Assembly (NCBI GenBank): GCA_022571845.1
Contig: JACZXB010000008.1
Coordinates: 1-64,000, forward strand
Direction: 5' to 3'
Origin: Candidatus Zixiibacteriota bacterium
GTDB taxonomy: Bacteria > Zixibacteria > MSB-5A5 > GN15 > FEB-12
Length of the DNA: 64,000 bases
The notes beneath the pieces were generated by a model that had not been told where the DNA came from, made no database searches, and was given only the letters and a program-made list of their open reading frames with translations. Made by a program: the position numbers and the translations under genes. Position 1 is the stretch's first letter. Every line of letters begins with the position of its first letter. Below, one piece after another: positions 17,869 to 26,888 of this stretch.

Positions 17869-18381
17869 TTGGCAGTACACATAAGACTTCGTCGGATGGG
17901 TAAAAAGAAACAGCCTTTTTACCGGATTGTGGCCGCAGACCACCGCCGTGCCCGCGATGGCCGCTTTCTTGAGATTTTGGGAACTTATAATCCGATGACC
18001 GTTCCGGCAAAGGTAACGCTGTTTGAAGAGAAAGTCACCAAATGGCTTAACGATGGCGCTGAGCCATCGGCTACAGTTAGCTCTCTGTTCACGCAGATAG
18101 GATTTACAGAAAAATATCTGAAACTTAAGAAGGGTGAAGATGTTTCTGCAATTGAAATCAAGACAGAAATATCAGAGCGTCGCAAAAAAACCAAAGGGAT
18201 GAAAAAAGCCGTAGCCGCCGAAGCAGAGGCCAAAAAAGCCAAAGCAGAAGAAGCTCCTGCTGAACCTGTTGCTGAAAAATCAGCGCCCGTCGAAGAGACA
18301 GCTCCTGCAGAAAAAGCCGCGCCCGCAGAAGAATCAGCTCCGGCAGAAAAAGCTGACAGTGAAAAGGAAGATAAAGAATAG
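17869..18381 (+). CDS. rpsP: Ribosomal protein bS16 with long acidic C-terminal tail
   Basis: The first ~80 residues are a normal bS16 ([35 protein letters not shown]). It starts at TTG 17869 after TATGGAGG. Instead of ending near residue 85-90 it continues to 170 residues with a low-complexity tail rich in Ala, Glu, Lys and Pro (repeats of [12 protein letters not shown] type). The core binds 16S rRNA in the small subunit; the tail is probably disordered and exposed. It lies 18 bases after ffh. bS19-type tails are known in some lineages but this one is unusually long. Confidence 0.97.
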   Translation: MAVHIRLRRMGKKKQPFYRIVAADHRRARDGRFLEILGTYNPMTVPAKVTLFEEKVTKWLNDGAEPSATVSSLFTQIGFTEKYLKLKKGEDVSAIEIKTEISERRKKTKGMKKAVAAEAEAKKAKAEEAPAEPVAEKSAPVEETAPAEKAAPAEESAPAEKADSEKEDKE

Positions 18382-18480
18382 ACGGATTCGAAAATTTGTG
18401 ACAGTTGTAATTCATATTGATATGAACCGACCTGAATCTAATTTTGGAACTCAAACGAATATGTAAAGGGGTACCCAAAA

Positions 18481-18711
18481 ATGAAGGAATTTATTGAGTA
18501 CATCGTCAAGAATCTGGTAGACAATCCGGATGAAGTAAGTGTTGTCGAAATCGAAGGCACTCGTACTACCGTATATGAACTGCGGGTAGGTGAGGGAGAT
18601 CTGGGTAAAGTTATTGGCAAGGAAGGCAAAACAGCCAGATCAATCAGGACTATACTCTCGGCAGCCGCAGCCAGACAAGGCAAACGGGCTGTACTGGAAA
18701 TTCTCGAATAA
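18481..18711 (+). CDS. khpA: KH-domain RNA-binding protein KhpA
   Basis: A 76-residue protein that is essentially one KH domain. The RNA-binding GxxG loop is in [16 protein letters not shown], followed by a short closing helix and strand. KhpA (YlqC) binds RNA, usually with KhpB, and influences cell division and growth in Gram-positive bacteria. Its position between rpsP and rimM is the conserved one. The ribosome site AAAGGGG lies ten bases before the ATG. Confidence 0.93.
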   Translation: MKEFIEYIVKNLVDNPDEVSVVEIEGTRTTVYELRVGEGDLGKVIGKEGKTARSIRTILSAAAARQGKRAVLEILE

Positions 18712-18713
18712 CA

Positions 18714-19235
18714 TTGGCAGCCGACGAAAAGTTTGTGACAGTTGGACGGCTGGGACGGCCGTGGGGAGTCAAAGGAGAAATTTTTGTGACCCCCCTGACA
18801 GATTTTCCGGAGCGCTTTGATAATATTGAGGAGATTTTTGTAAGCAGCAAGAATGACTGGGAAAAGAAAAAAGTTGTTTCAAGCAAATTTATATCGGGAC
18901 GCCCGGTGCTGTTGTTTGAAAACATAAACAGCCCCGAAAACGCAGCACGTCTGACTAACCGCTACCTGGCAATACCGAAAAGTATGGTGAGGGAGCTGCC
19001 CGAAGGCAGCAACTACATATATGACTTGATTGGCTGCCAGGTAATTGATGAAAAAACAGGCGAAGCGATTGGTAAGATTACAGATGTTGAACTGTTTCCA
19101 GCCAACGATGTCTATATGATTGAAACTAATGACGGTAAAATTAAAAGCCTGCCGGTAATTGAGCGATATGTTAAAAAAGTTGACGCTGATTCAAAGAAAG
19201 TATTTGTCGATCCATCGGGGATGATTGAGCAGTAA
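18714..19235 (+). CDS. rimM: Ribosome maturation factor RimM
   Basis: A 173-residue protein starting at TTG 18714, two bases after khpA. The N-terminal domain has the signature VGRLGRPWGVKGEIFVTPLT. The C-terminal PRC-barrel has YIYDLIGCQVID and LPVIERYVKKVD. RimM binds protein uS19 on the small subunit and helps mature the 16S rRNA head domain. The operon position between khpA and trmD is typical. Confidence 0.95.
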   Translation: MAADEKFVTVGRLGRPWGVKGEIFVTPLTDFPERFDNIEEIFVSSKNDWEKKKVVSSKFISGRPVLLFENINSPENAARLTNRYLAIPKSMVRELPEGSNYIYDLIGCQVIDEKTGEAIGKITDVELFPANDVYMIETNDGKIKSLPVIERYVKKVDADSKKVFVDPSGMIEQ

Positions 19236-19237
19236 AG

Positions 19238-19990
19238 ATGAAATTTGAAATTATTACATTATTCCCTGATTATTTTGTGCAGTCGCTTAAACAGTCTCTG
19301 CTGGGTAAAGCAGTAGCTGACGGACTGGTAGAATTTGAGATAGTCGATCTGCGCCAATTCGCGACTGACAAACACCGGACGGTTGACGACACTCCCTTTG
19401 GCGGCGGTGGCGGTATGGTTTTAAAAATCGAACCGATTGACAGATGTTTAGCTTCATTAGGATTTGAGCAAAAAGCAAACGCAGAAAATAATACAAACTC
19501 AAGAATCGTGCTGACTTCAGCCGCTGGTGAAACATTCACCCAGCCTAAAGCTATAGAATACTCGGGCTGCCAGAGACTGACTATTATCTGCGGGCACTAT
19601 CTCGGCGTGGATGAACGCTTGTTAGAGCTATATGATGTCGATGAGATTTCTATTGGAGATTATGTCTTAACCGGCGGTGAACCGGCGGCAGCTGTGATGG
19701 TTGATGCGGTGGCCAGGCTATTACCCAAAGTTCTGGGGAATTTCCAGTCGGCCCTGGGTGATTCCTTTATGGATCAAATCACCGGCACACCGGTCTATAC
19801 CAGGCCGGCTGTGTATGAGGGCTTGAGTGTTCCCTCGGAGTTGCTTTCCGGCAACCATGAAGAGTTAAAAAAATTCCGCAATAAAGCGGCTATAGGCAAA
19901 TGCTCCAAAAACAGACCTGACTTGTTACGAAATTTGGAAATATCTGAAGAAGATTTAGAACTATTAAAAGACGTAAAAAACGAGACATAA
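19238..19990 (+). CDS. trmD: tRNA (guanine-37-N1)-methyltransferase TrmD
   Basis: A 250-residue SPOUT methyltransferase. The N-terminal block KFEIITLFPDYF, then DLRQFATDKHRTVDDTPFGG and GGGMVLKIEPI, and the SAM-binding knot ISIGDYVLTGGEPAAAV are all characteristic. It methylates G37 next to the anticodon of tRNAs that read CNN codons, preventing frameshifting; it acts as a dimer in the cytosol. The start ATG at 19238 is two bases after rimM. The C-terminal tRNA-binding domain is complete. Confidence 0.97.
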   Translation: MKFEIITLFPDYFVQSLKQSLLGKAVADGLVEFEIVDLRQFATDKHRTVDDTPFGGGGGMVLKIEPIDRCLASLGFEQKANAENNTNSRIVLTSAAGETFTQPKAIEYSGCQRLTIICGHYLGVDERLLELYDVDEISIGDYVLTGGEPAAAVMVDAVARLLPKVLGNFQSALGDSFMDQITGTPVYTRPAVYEGLSVPSELLSGNHEELKKFRNKAAIGKCSKNRPDLLRNLEISEEDLELLKDVKNET

Positions 19991-20029
19991 TATTTTATAT
20001 AAACTTTTTCTAAAAAGAGGTAAATTAAG

Positions 20030-20542
20030 ATGAAAAGAGTACAACAGATAGAAAAGAGCTATTTGACCCAGAACTTGCCAGAATTCTCCTCCGGCGACAC
20101 CCTTCGCGTTCACGTAAAAATTAAAGAAGGTGATAAGGAACGGATTCAGGTCTTTCAGGGGATAGTAATCGGCCGCAGGGGCAGCGGCACCGGCGCCACC
20201 TTTACAGTCCGTAAAATGTCGGCCGGGATTGGTGTCGAAAGAATTTTTCCGCTGCACTCACCCAATATTGACAGGATTGAAAGAATCAAAATTGGTTCTG
20301 TGCGGCGCGCCAAACTTAATTATCTCCGGGAATTAACCGGCAAATCTGCCAGAATCAAAGAGCGGATAGTTGAGGCCGAGAAGAAAACTACTAAGACAGC
20401 TGCCACAGTTGTCAACGAAGAAAACGCCGAACCCAAGCTGGATGAAGTTCCTGATGTTTCAGAAACTGCGTCTGACGGCGCTAGCGAAGATACGACTGCG
20501 CAGCTTAATTCAGCAGAAGAGACTGAATCGGCTAAGAAATAG
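20030..20542 (+). CDS. rplS: Ribosomal protein bL19 with acidic C-terminal tail
   Basis: The first ~115 residues are bL19 ([58 protein letters not shown]). A further ~55 residues rich in Glu, Ala, Thr and Asp follow, so the protein is 170 long against the usual ~115-120. bL19 sits at the interface of the two ribosomal subunits. AGAGGTAA gives the ribosome site. It is the last gene of the ffh operon; a hairpin that can stop transcription from both sides follows. The tail parallels that of bS16 in the same operon. Confidence 0.97.
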   Translation: MKRVQQIEKSYLTQNLPEFSSGDTLRVHVKIKEGDKERIQVFQGIVIGRRGSGTGATFTVRKMSAGIGVERIFPLHSPNIDRIERIKIGSVRRAKLNYLRELTGKSARIKERIVEAEKKTTKTAATVVNEENAEPKLDEVPDVSETASDGASEDTTAQLNSAEETESAKK

Positions 20543-20572
20543 TTTCTAATATTTAAGTTATTGGATGATTGG

Positions 20573-20603
20573 AGCGCTCTATCAATTAGATTGAGCGCTT
20601 TAT
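20573..20603. terminator. Candidate bidirectional terminator
   Basis: AGCGCTC (20573-20579) pairs with GAGCGCT (20593-20599) around a 13-base loop, followed by TTTATTT on the plus strand. It lies between the convergent rplS and rsmD genes. Confidence 0.6.
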
Positions 20604-21212
20604 TTATTCTGCTATTAAAATTGTAAATGTCGTATTGCCGTATTTTCTCTGGTCTTTAATTTCAAAATCCAACGATTCTATACGATCGGTCTCAGAGCTG
20701 TCGTGCTGACAAAGCAGAAACCCGCTATCTGCAAGAATCGGAAATTGACTCAGGCATTTTAAGGTCTCGTCTATGATGCCTTTATACTGAGGTGGAGCTA
20801 TCATTATAATATCAAACTTTTCATCTGAATTTTTTAACTTCGGCAGAGCCTCAAAAACATCATCGCAGCGACAGTAGAGCTTATCGCCAATATTGAAGAC
20901 CTCGGCCTGAACGTTAATTGATTCAGCCAATTTCGGCTCTTTTTCGACTCCCACGGCTTTCACCACACCCCTTGATACAGCCTCAAAAAGGTAACTTCCG
21001 GTTCCGCTGAATAGATCCAGGTAGCGGGAATCAGGCAGAAACGGCATCAAAAAGTCAAAAATCGAGCGCCGTATTCTCGATAGGGGCGGGCGTGTGACAC
21101 CCAAATCCGGCGCTGTTATAGTCCTGCCTTTTAGTTGTCCGGCAATGACTTGAAAACTGAAGTCATCCGCTAAGTCTGCTTTCTTTTTGGTCATATTACT
21201 CGTAAATATCAC
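20604..21212 (-). CDS. rsmD: RsmD-family 16S rRNA (guanine-966-N2)-methyltransferase
   Basis: A 202-residue SAM-dependent methyltransferase. The N-terminal VIAGQLKGRTITAPD and RPPLSRIRRSIFDFL match the RNA-recognition part of RsmD, and YLDLFSGTGSYLFEAVSRG is the SAM site. The catalytic motif, usually DPPY, reads APPQYKG here, so the acidic residue is missing. I recall the same variant in other lineages, so it may define a subfamily rather than a dead enzyme. The start may be the internal ATG eight codons in (MTKKKADL) or residue 1. It faces the ffh operon and diverges from rnhB. Confidence 0.85.
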   Translation of the reverse strand: MIFTSNMTKKKADLADDFSFQVIAGQLKGRTITAPDLGVTRPPLSRIRRSIFDFLMPFLPDSRYLDLFSGTGSYLFEAVSRGVVKAVGVEKEPKLAESINVQAEVFNIGDKLYCRCDDVFEALPKLKNSDEKFDIIMIAPPQYKGIIDETLKCLSQFPILADSGFLLCQHDSSETDRIESLDFEIKDQRKYGNTTFTILIAE

Positions 21213-21320
21213 TTTCCCGTCTATTTTTTTGATATTAAAAAGCTAACGAGATTGGCTGTCATAGTCGATAATTAATTTAAGAGTTTTTTATTGATTTGAG
21301 GTGGCAAATTCGGCTATCAA

Positions 21321-21989
21321 ATGACGATGCCAATACGAATGAAAGAAAATAATCAGCAGACGACTATCGATTTATCCCACATGGAACAGATGCTCCGTGA
21401 CAAGGGCTACCAGACAATTTGCGGTGTAGACGAGGTTGGCCGCGGTCCTCTGGCCGGTCCGGTGGTGGCGGCTGCAGTCATATTGCCTGTTGGTGTCGTA
21501 ATCGAAGGCTTAGCTGATTCAAAGAAGCTGACCAGCATCAGACGTGATGAGCTGTTCGACGAAATAGTCAGATTAGAAATCCCCTGCGCGGTCGGAATTA
21601 TTGATAACGAAGAGATAGACCGGCTAAACATTTTGAAAGCATCACTTCTGGCCATGAGAAAAGCGGTTACAGACTTAAAATCAACCCCGGAAATTGTTCT
21701 GGTTGATGGCGATTACCCCATCCCCAAAATTTCCTATCCGCAGCTTTCTATAATAAACGGCGACAATCTTTGTGATTCTATAGCGGCAGCCTCGATAGTA
21801 GCCAAAGTCACCCGCGACCGCATTATGGATCGCTATGATAAAATGTATCCTGCCTTTTCTTTTTCTCAGCACAAAGGATATTATACTGCTATTCATATGA
21901 GCGAACTGAAAATGCACGGCCCCTGCGACATTCACCGCAGATCGTTTAAACCGGTGGCAGAATTAGTGGAGCAGTATGTCCTCACCTAA
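21321..21989 (+). CDS. rnhB: Ribonuclease HII
   Basis: A 222-residue enzyme that cleaves RNA in RNA-DNA hybrids and single ribonucleotides in DNA. The active-site acidic pair is in CGVDEVGRGPLAGPVVAAAV, the next Asp in LVDGDYPIP, and the last in CDSIAAASIVAKVTRDRIM. SQHKGYYTAIH is another family block. The start may be ATG 21321 or one of two further in-frame Met codons within the next five. The yraN gene overlaps its 3' end by 14 bases, the usual arrangement. Confidence 0.95.
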   Translation: MTMPIRMKENNQQTTIDLSHMEQMLRDKGYQTICGVDEVGRGPLAGPVVAAAVILPVGVVIEGLADSKKLTSIRRDELFDEIVRLEIPCAVGIIDNEEIDRLNILKASLLAMRKAVTDLKSTPEIVLVDGDYPIPKISYPQLSIINGDNLCDSIAAASIVAKVTRDRIMDRYDKMYPAFSFSQHKGYYTAIHMSELKMHGPCDIHRRSFKPVAELVEQYVLT

Positions 21990-22359
21990 AAAAAGAAAAC
22001 AGGAAAAAGACAGAGTCAAAATTGGGCGCAGCTACGAAGAACTGGCAGCCCATTTTTTTTTGGATAGCGGCTATCTGATTCTCTCCAGGAACTATCGTGC
22101 CGGCCAAAAAGAGATAGATTTAATTGTTCAAAAAGGAAATACTCTGGTATTTGTGGAAGTCAAATCGGCCTCATCGGCAAAATTTGGCCATCCGGCTGAA
22201 CGAGTTGACAAAAAGAAAATCAATAATCTAATTCGGGCCGCACAGCAGTATTTGATCGAAAACAACGTCGAGGGCTGCGACCTTCGCTTTGACGTAGTGA
22301 CATTTGTCAAGGGAGAGATGGAGCACTATCCGGCGGCCTTTGAAATCGAGAACAACTAA
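21976..22359 (+). CDS. yraN: YraN/UPF0102 family endonuclease-like protein
   Basis: A 127-residue protein of the restriction-endonuclease-like fold. The family motif is visible: GRSYEELAAHFFLDSGYLIL, NYRAGQKEIDLIVQKGN and LVFVEVKSASS, giving the E..D..ExK catalytic pattern, and FDVVTFV near the end. It is almost always found beside rnhB, as here; its biological role is unclear. It overlaps the rnhB 3' end by 14 bases and the convergent next gene by four bases. Confidence 0.92.
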   Translation: MSSPKKRKQEKDRVKIGRSYEELAAHFFLDSGYLILSRNYRAGQKEIDLIVQKGNTLVFVEVKSASSAKFGHPAERVDKKKINNLIRAAQQYLIENNVEGCDLRFDVVTFVKGEMEHYPAAFEIENN

Positions 22360-22742
22360 CCATCCGGAGTGGACAAGCTTTTTACGGTATCTGAAGCTGT
22401 CTTCAGGATTGAGTCCTCAATAGCGACCAGCGAATCAACATAGAATTTCACAAATCCGGCATAGCCGACATATTTTTCGGCCTCGTCTTTATATGCCGAT
22501 AAAAAAGACTCCATTTCGTCAATTGTTGTTTTCTGGGCCACCAGAAGCGATTCCCGGAAAGCTATATATTTTTCAGGCTCATCCATGAATTTGGCCGTTG
22601 CCAGCCAGGATTGGGCTGTTATCAGGGCATATTTTCGGGATAATTCTTGATTTTTGGCCGTTTCATATTTGCCGTAGATAAAATAGGCGGACAGAAGCCC
22701 GGTAATGGCGGCCACCAGAAGCAACCTTTTAAACCAGAACAA
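22356..22742 (-). CDS. Hypothetical membrane-anchored protein
   Basis: A 128-residue protein with one N-terminal membrane helix (RLLLVAAITGLLSAYFIYG, residues 5-23) and a helical, charged remainder that likely lies outside the membrane. The distribution of Glu, Lys and Ala suggests a coiled or bundled helix. No family is recognised. Its stop overlaps that of yraN by four bases on the other strand. The length of the open frame and the signal-anchor support a real gene. Confidence 0.6.
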   Translation of the reverse strand: MFWFKRLLLVAAITGLLSAYFIYGKYETAKNQELSRKYALITAQSWLATAKFMDEPEKYIAFRESLLVAQKTTIDEMESFLSAYKDEAEKYVGYAGFVKFYVDSLVAIEDSILKTASDTVKSLSTPDG

Positions 22743-22821
22743 ATTAGCGTTAACTTTCTGTTGCAGTTGTTTGTTTAAGATGATAAACTACATAGTGCAA
22801 AAAATGGGGTCAACAAGATAG

Positions 22822-23919
22822 ATGCTGAAGTTTGAATATCCGATAAAAAGGCGAAAAAGCCGGGTTATAAAAATCGGCGAGGTTTTGATTGGCGGCGGTT
22901 TTCCTATCGCCATACAGTCGATGACAACCACCGATACCCGCGATGTTGAGGCTACTGTCGCCCAGATAAATCAGCTATATGAGGCAGGCTGTGATATTGT
23001 GCGCATTTCAGTTTTAAATCACGATGCCAGCCATCATCTCAAGAAAATACGCCAAACAGTAGACAAGTCCAGGCCACTGGTGGCAGATATTCATTTTCAA
23101 TATAAACTGGCTCTTAACGCGATTAAGGCCGGTTTTGAAAAAATTCGCATTAATCCAGGTAATATCGGCGCTGAGTGGAAAGTGCGCGAAGTCACCAAAG
23201 CGGCCAAAGAAGCTTATGTGCCTATTCGAATCGGTGTAAATTCCGGCTCACTCCCCAAAGACCTGCTCGAAAAATATGGCCCTGAAGACCCCAAGGCTTT
23301 TGCCGAAGCCGCCATGCGTGAGGTGCACGTACTCGAAGATATGAATTTTGAAAATATTGTTATCTCGGTTAAATCGACCAACACCCAGACTGCTTTCTGG
23401 GCTTATCATATGATTGCTCAAGAATGCGACTACCCTCTTCATGTCGGCATTACCGAGGCCGGCACGCTGAATACCGGATCTATTAAATCTTCAGTCGGCA
23501 TTGGCGCTATTCTTATGACCGGTGTCGGTGATACTATCAGGGTATCGCTTAGCGCCGACCCGATTCACGAAGTCAAAGTAGCCAAGCAGATTCTTACTTC
23601 GTGTGCTCTTAGTCAAGAGGGCCTCGAAGTTATCGCCTGCCCTACCTGTGGGCGCTGTCAGATTGATATGATTCCGCTGGCTGAAGCTATTGAAGCCAAG
23701 ACCCGCAATATTAAAGCCAAGCTCAAAGTTGCCGTGATGGGTTGTGCGGTCAACGGCCCCGGCGAGGCGGCCGCAGCCGATGTCGGCATTGCCGGTGGTG
23801 ATGGTCAGGCGCTGCTTATCAAAAAAGGCAAGATTGTCAAGCGCTTTGATGAATCGATGCTTGAGACGGCACTGCTTGACGAAATCGAAGCCATGACCGG
23901 CGAAAAAGTCGACCGGTAG
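22822..23919 (+). CDS. ispG: 4-hydroxy-3-methylbut-2-en-1-yl diphosphate synthase
   Basis: A 365-residue enzyme of the non-mevalonate isoprenoid pathway, making HMBPP from MEcPP with a 4Fe-4S cluster. The TIM-barrel starts with IGGGFPIAIQSMTTTDTRDV, and has LVADIHFQYKLAL and IRINPGNIG. The cluster ligands are visible in ACPTCGRCQ and MGCAVNGPGEA, with the conserved Glu after them. All residues expected of an active enzyme are present. It shows the organism makes isoprenoids by the MEP route. It begins with ATG at 22822. Confidence 0.97.
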   Translation: MLKFEYPIKRRKSRVIKIGEVLIGGGFPIAIQSMTTTDTRDVEATVAQINQLYEAGCDIVRISVLNHDASHHLKKIRQTVDKSRPLVADIHFQYKLALNAIKAGFEKIRINPGNIGAEWKVREVTKAAKEAYVPIRIGVNSGSLPKDLLEKYGPEDPKAFAEAAMREVHVLEDMNFENIVISVKSTNTQTAFWAYHMIAQECDYPLHVGITEAGTLNTGSIKSSVGIGAILMTGVGDTIRVSLSADPIHEVKVAKQILTSCALSQEGLEVIACPTCGRCQIDMIPLAEAIEAKTRNIKAKLKVAVMGCAVNGPGEAAAADVGIAGGDGQALLIKKGKIVKRFDESMLETALLDEIEAMTGEKVDR

Positions 23920-23938
23920 TGACGTAGTCACTCTTTTC
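23918..23938 (+). terminator. Small hairpin after ispG
   Basis: AGTGAC (23918-23923) and GTCACT (23927-23932) form a 6-bp stem with a 3-base loop, followed by CTTTTCT. The stem is short and the tail not purely T, so termination is uncertain. Confidence 0.35.
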
Positions 23939-23967
23939 TCTGACGATAATTTAGCGAGGATTACAAT

Positions 23968-24213
23968 ATGAGAATGCTTGATGCAGATGAACAGGCAGAG
24001 GTGTATACTTTTCAGTTATATTTGACTCCGAGCGAAGCTAAAGAATTGATAACCGAACTTGAAAAACTCTTAAAAGACCCGGAAGCCAACGAACATTTTC
24101 ATGTTGGATTAGATACTGGCAGAGATTTTTCCTGTTCCTTGATTACAGATAACAAGATGAAAGATATTTCTGGCTACACACAGTTGGAGCAGAAGATTCT
24201 AAAGAAAAGATGA
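23968..24213 (+). CDS. Small hypothetical protein
   Basis: An 81-residue soluble protein without signal or membrane segment. It has a strand (EVYTFQLYLTPSEA), a charged helix (KELITELEKLLKDPEANEHF) and two more strands (HVGLDTGRDFSCSLITDN), the layout of a small alpha-beta domain. A ribosome site GCGAGGA lies ten bases before ATG 23968. Family not recognised. It stands alone between ispG and a repeat island. Confidence 0.6.
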   Translation: MRMLDADEQAEVYTFQLYLTPSEAKELITELEKLLKDPEANEHFHVGLDTGRDFSCSLITDNKMKDISGYTQLEQKILKKR

Positions 24214-25151
24214 TTCTGTGCGCGGCAGATTCCTTCACGCCGTCCTGAGCGTAGTCGAAGGATCTGCCGTTTGACTCGAAGAGTCAATTGTAAGTCTGGG
24301 CGGCCTACTTGCTTAGATGTGGTGATTTCGTGGGTTATCGGTCGCCCACCGCTTGCGGTGGGATCTAAGCATACAAAAAGTTGGATTCCCGACTGCTCGG
24401 GAATGACAAGTAGAAGAATTGTGTGCCCGGCAGATTCCTTCACGCCGTCCTGAGCGTACGAAGTCCCGTGGGAGTCGAAGGATCTGCCGTTTGACTCGAA
24501 GAGTCAATCTAACAGAATCCCCTTGCGGCACCCAATAATAGTGTCCCGACACAATACTACTACAATTCTGCTACAAAATACTTTCCTAGCTCCATTGTAC
24601 GATGACTGACATCGTAAACGACGAAAAGGAGAGAAAAAAAGATGTTAAATATAACAAAACGAACCTGAGAGTACTCTCCATCCCACGGGGCTTTAGCCCC
24701 TGTGGGACATTTAATCCCGAATTACAAAAAAAAGATGTTAAAATATAACAAAACGAACCCATTTTCATGCGATTTTGAGCCATAATAAGGGGTGGCTGCG
24801 ACCGGAGGTGGTAACAACATATTCATTGTCTTATAGAAAAGTAGGGCAGAACCCTTTAGCGGTTCTGCCAAAAAACGTCATCCTGAGCGGAGTCGAAGGG
24901 TGCGGTCGATCCACTAATATGGGAGGCAACTAAAAAAAAGATGTTAAAATATAACAAAACGAACCCATTTTCATGCGATTTTGAGCCATAATAAGGGGTC
25001 GCCCACCGCTTGCGGTGGGATCCAACCATACGAAATACGAGCGTCAAGACAGCAATAGTCCTGACCAACAAAAGATGGATTCCAGCCTGCCCCTAGGCTG
25101 CGCTCGGGACTAAGGTGCTGGAAAGACACAAAGAGCATGGAAGGACAAGTC
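24214..25151. repeat. Repeat island without genes (938 bases)
   Basis: The stretch is a mosaic of at least four repeat families. Family A (CGGCAGATTCCTTCACGCC... GAAGAGTCAAT) is at 24223-24288 and 24428-24508, the second with a 15-base insertion. Family B (A8 then GATGTTAAAATATAAC... ATAAGGGGT, 68 bases) is identical at 24726-24793 and 24932-24999, with a truncated copy at 24634-24665. The CCACCGCTTGCGGTGG element is at 24345-24362 and 25002-25019. A palindrome TCCCACGGGGC...GCCCCTGTGGGA is at 24681-24707. Several minus-strand open frames here are translations of the repeats. Confidence 0.85.
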
Positions 25152-26825
25152 CTACCCCTCCGGCTTGGACGGGGCGACCATCACAGACTTTTCGCGCTCG
25201 ACTGTAACCAGGCCCGGTTTGGATTTGCGGGGTTTGCGGACATATTTGCGGGGCGTATAGAGCACCGGCACCAGTGAATCATTTCTGGCTTTGCTAAAAA
25301 AAGCTGCCACCGCCGCGGTTTCTTCGATCTCACGCTTGGACGGCTCAAAAGACTTGTTGGGGAATTTGAGCACCACATGGGAGCCGGCGCACTGTTGAGC
25401 GTGAAACCAGAGTTCGTATGGTTTGGCAAAATCAAAAGTGGTGCGGTCGTTGTCGGAGCCATCTCGCCCGACAAATATCTTAACTCCTGATTTTAGCTCG
25501 TATTCTTTATACGGCAGGCGCTGGATGTTTTCAGAAACTCCAGCTTCTTTGGGCATAATCTCAGCCAGTTCACTTTTGTACTGGTTTTTGGCCCTTTCAA
25601 AGTTTGACTCTAAATCGCTCTGGATACGCAGTAAATTCGCAAGTTCCAGATTGGAGATTTCCAGCCGGCGTTTCATCTGCTCCAGTCCTTCGCGAGCTTT
25701 TCTATGCTTTTGAAAATATTTTTCGGCGTTTTTAGCGGGAGTCAGCGCCGGGTCTAGTTTGATAGTAAGCTTTGCACTAGATTCCAGATAGATATCATCG
25801 ACAGATATTTCTTTGGTCCCTTTTTTGATTTTATTCAGGTTTATCTGAATAAGCTCCGCCATTTTTTTATATGTTGCATAGTCCTCAGCTGTTTCTATCT
25901 CTGCCTCGATTTTTGCGATCCGTTTTACAAGGCGTTTAGTTGTACGCTTTAGAGCAGCGACGATGTTTTTTTCTTCGCCGGCCTGTTCGACAATAGTCTG
26001 GCGCCGCAAAGTCAGCTCTAAAACTGCCAGCGAAAGTGTCTTGAATTTTTCCGGCTGAGTCTCTTGTGATGACAACTTAAATGGATAGACCTCAATTGCG
26101 CCTGCTATCTCATAGAGGTAACCCGAAGATGCACTTTCAAAAAGTTTAACAAGTTCCCCGATGCTCTTTGACAGCTGCTCAAAATGATTTTCTGTCAGAC
26201 TTCGGAAATCTTCATCTTCAAGCCCGCTTCGTTTAACTATCTCCGAGGCTATGGTTTTGTTTACGCCGAAAAGTCGTTTTTGCAAAAACTGCCTGATTGA
26301 ATAGAAATTTTGGTCTTTGGCGCATTTCTGCAACTTGTCAGCCGAGACGTTAATAGGAGAGACAGAATCGGGAAGTTTCGGCTGCTGATATTCTGCGCCT
26401 GAGCGGTACTCTCTTTTTCGCAGGGTTGCCTGAATAATTTCGTTTTTATCGGTCAGCCAGATATTGCCGTTGGGACCGATTGATTCGAACGCGAGCTGCC
26501 GCTTTTTGTCATCTTTCTCTATTGTGATTTGAAAGATGCGGTCAAAGCCAAGTTGTTTTATTTCTGTTATTGTGGCGCCAACGATGTCAAATATTGGCCA
26601 TGATTTTTCTCTGGTGTCGACTTTTACTTTCGAAGCCGGCACCAAGTAAGTGCCGAACCCGGCCGGATGAAAAACAAAACCCAGAGCGCTAGTAGATTTA
26701 TCTTTCTTGATAAAGATATAGGCCGAGCGTTCTTTTTTATAAAACTCTGTTGAAACAATTTTCCCACCCACGATTATGCTGTTGAGCTCTTTTATGAGTG
26801 ACAGAATGTGAAAGGCGGTTTGCAT
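25152..26825 (-). CDS. rqcH: NFACT family protein (RqcH/Rqc2 homologue)
   Basis: A 557-residue protein with the three parts of the family: an N-terminal NFACT-N region (LIKELNSIIVGGKIV and the DR motif D95-R96 in GFDRIFQI), a central coiled coil (about 285-420), and the C-terminal NFACT-R domain (IFVGRDGSDNDRTTF, PYELWFHAQQCAGSHVVL). RqcH binds obstructed 60S/50S ribosomal subunits carrying peptidyl-tRNA and adds alanine tails for degradation. The DR motif required for that activity is kept. The gene is older-annotated as fibronectin-binding protein. It ends beside the repeat island and is followed upstream by fumC on the same strand. Confidence 0.88.
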   Translation of the reverse strand: MQTAFHILSLIKELNSIIVGGKIVSTEFYKKERSAYIFIKKDKSTSALGFVFHPAGFGTYLVPASKVKVDTREKSWPIFDIVGATITEIKQLGFDRIFQITIEKDDKKRQLAFESIGPNGNIWLTDKNEIIQATLRKREYRSGAEYQQPKLPDSVSPINVSADKLQKCAKDQNFYSIRQFLQKRLFGVNKTIASEIVKRSGLEDEDFRSLTENHFEQLSKSIGELVKLFESASSGYLYEIAGAIEVYPFKLSSQETQPEKFKTLSLAVLELTLRRQTIVEQAGEEKNIVAALKRTTKRLVKRIAKIEAEIETAEDYATYKKMAELIQINLNKIKKGTKEISVDDIYLESSAKLTIKLDPALTPAKNAEKYFQKHRKAREGLEQMKRRLEISNLELANLLRIQSDLESNFERAKNQYKSELAEIMPKEAGVSENIQRLPYKEYELKSGVKIFVGRDGSDNDRTTFDFAKPYELWFHAQQCAGSHVVLKFPNKSFEPSKREIEETAAVAAFFSKARNDSLVPVLYTPRKYVRKPRKSKPGLVTVEREKSVMVAPSKPEG

Positions 26826-26888
26826 AATGAAAATATAATATAGAGTTTAAGCGTCAGGCAACTTAAGAGAGCCGCTTGCCAGTTGTGG

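Noticed and set aside
24174-25071. Several minus-strand open frames of 60-90 codons in the second repeat island
   Set aside because: Their peptides recur with the repeats and no ribosome sites are present.
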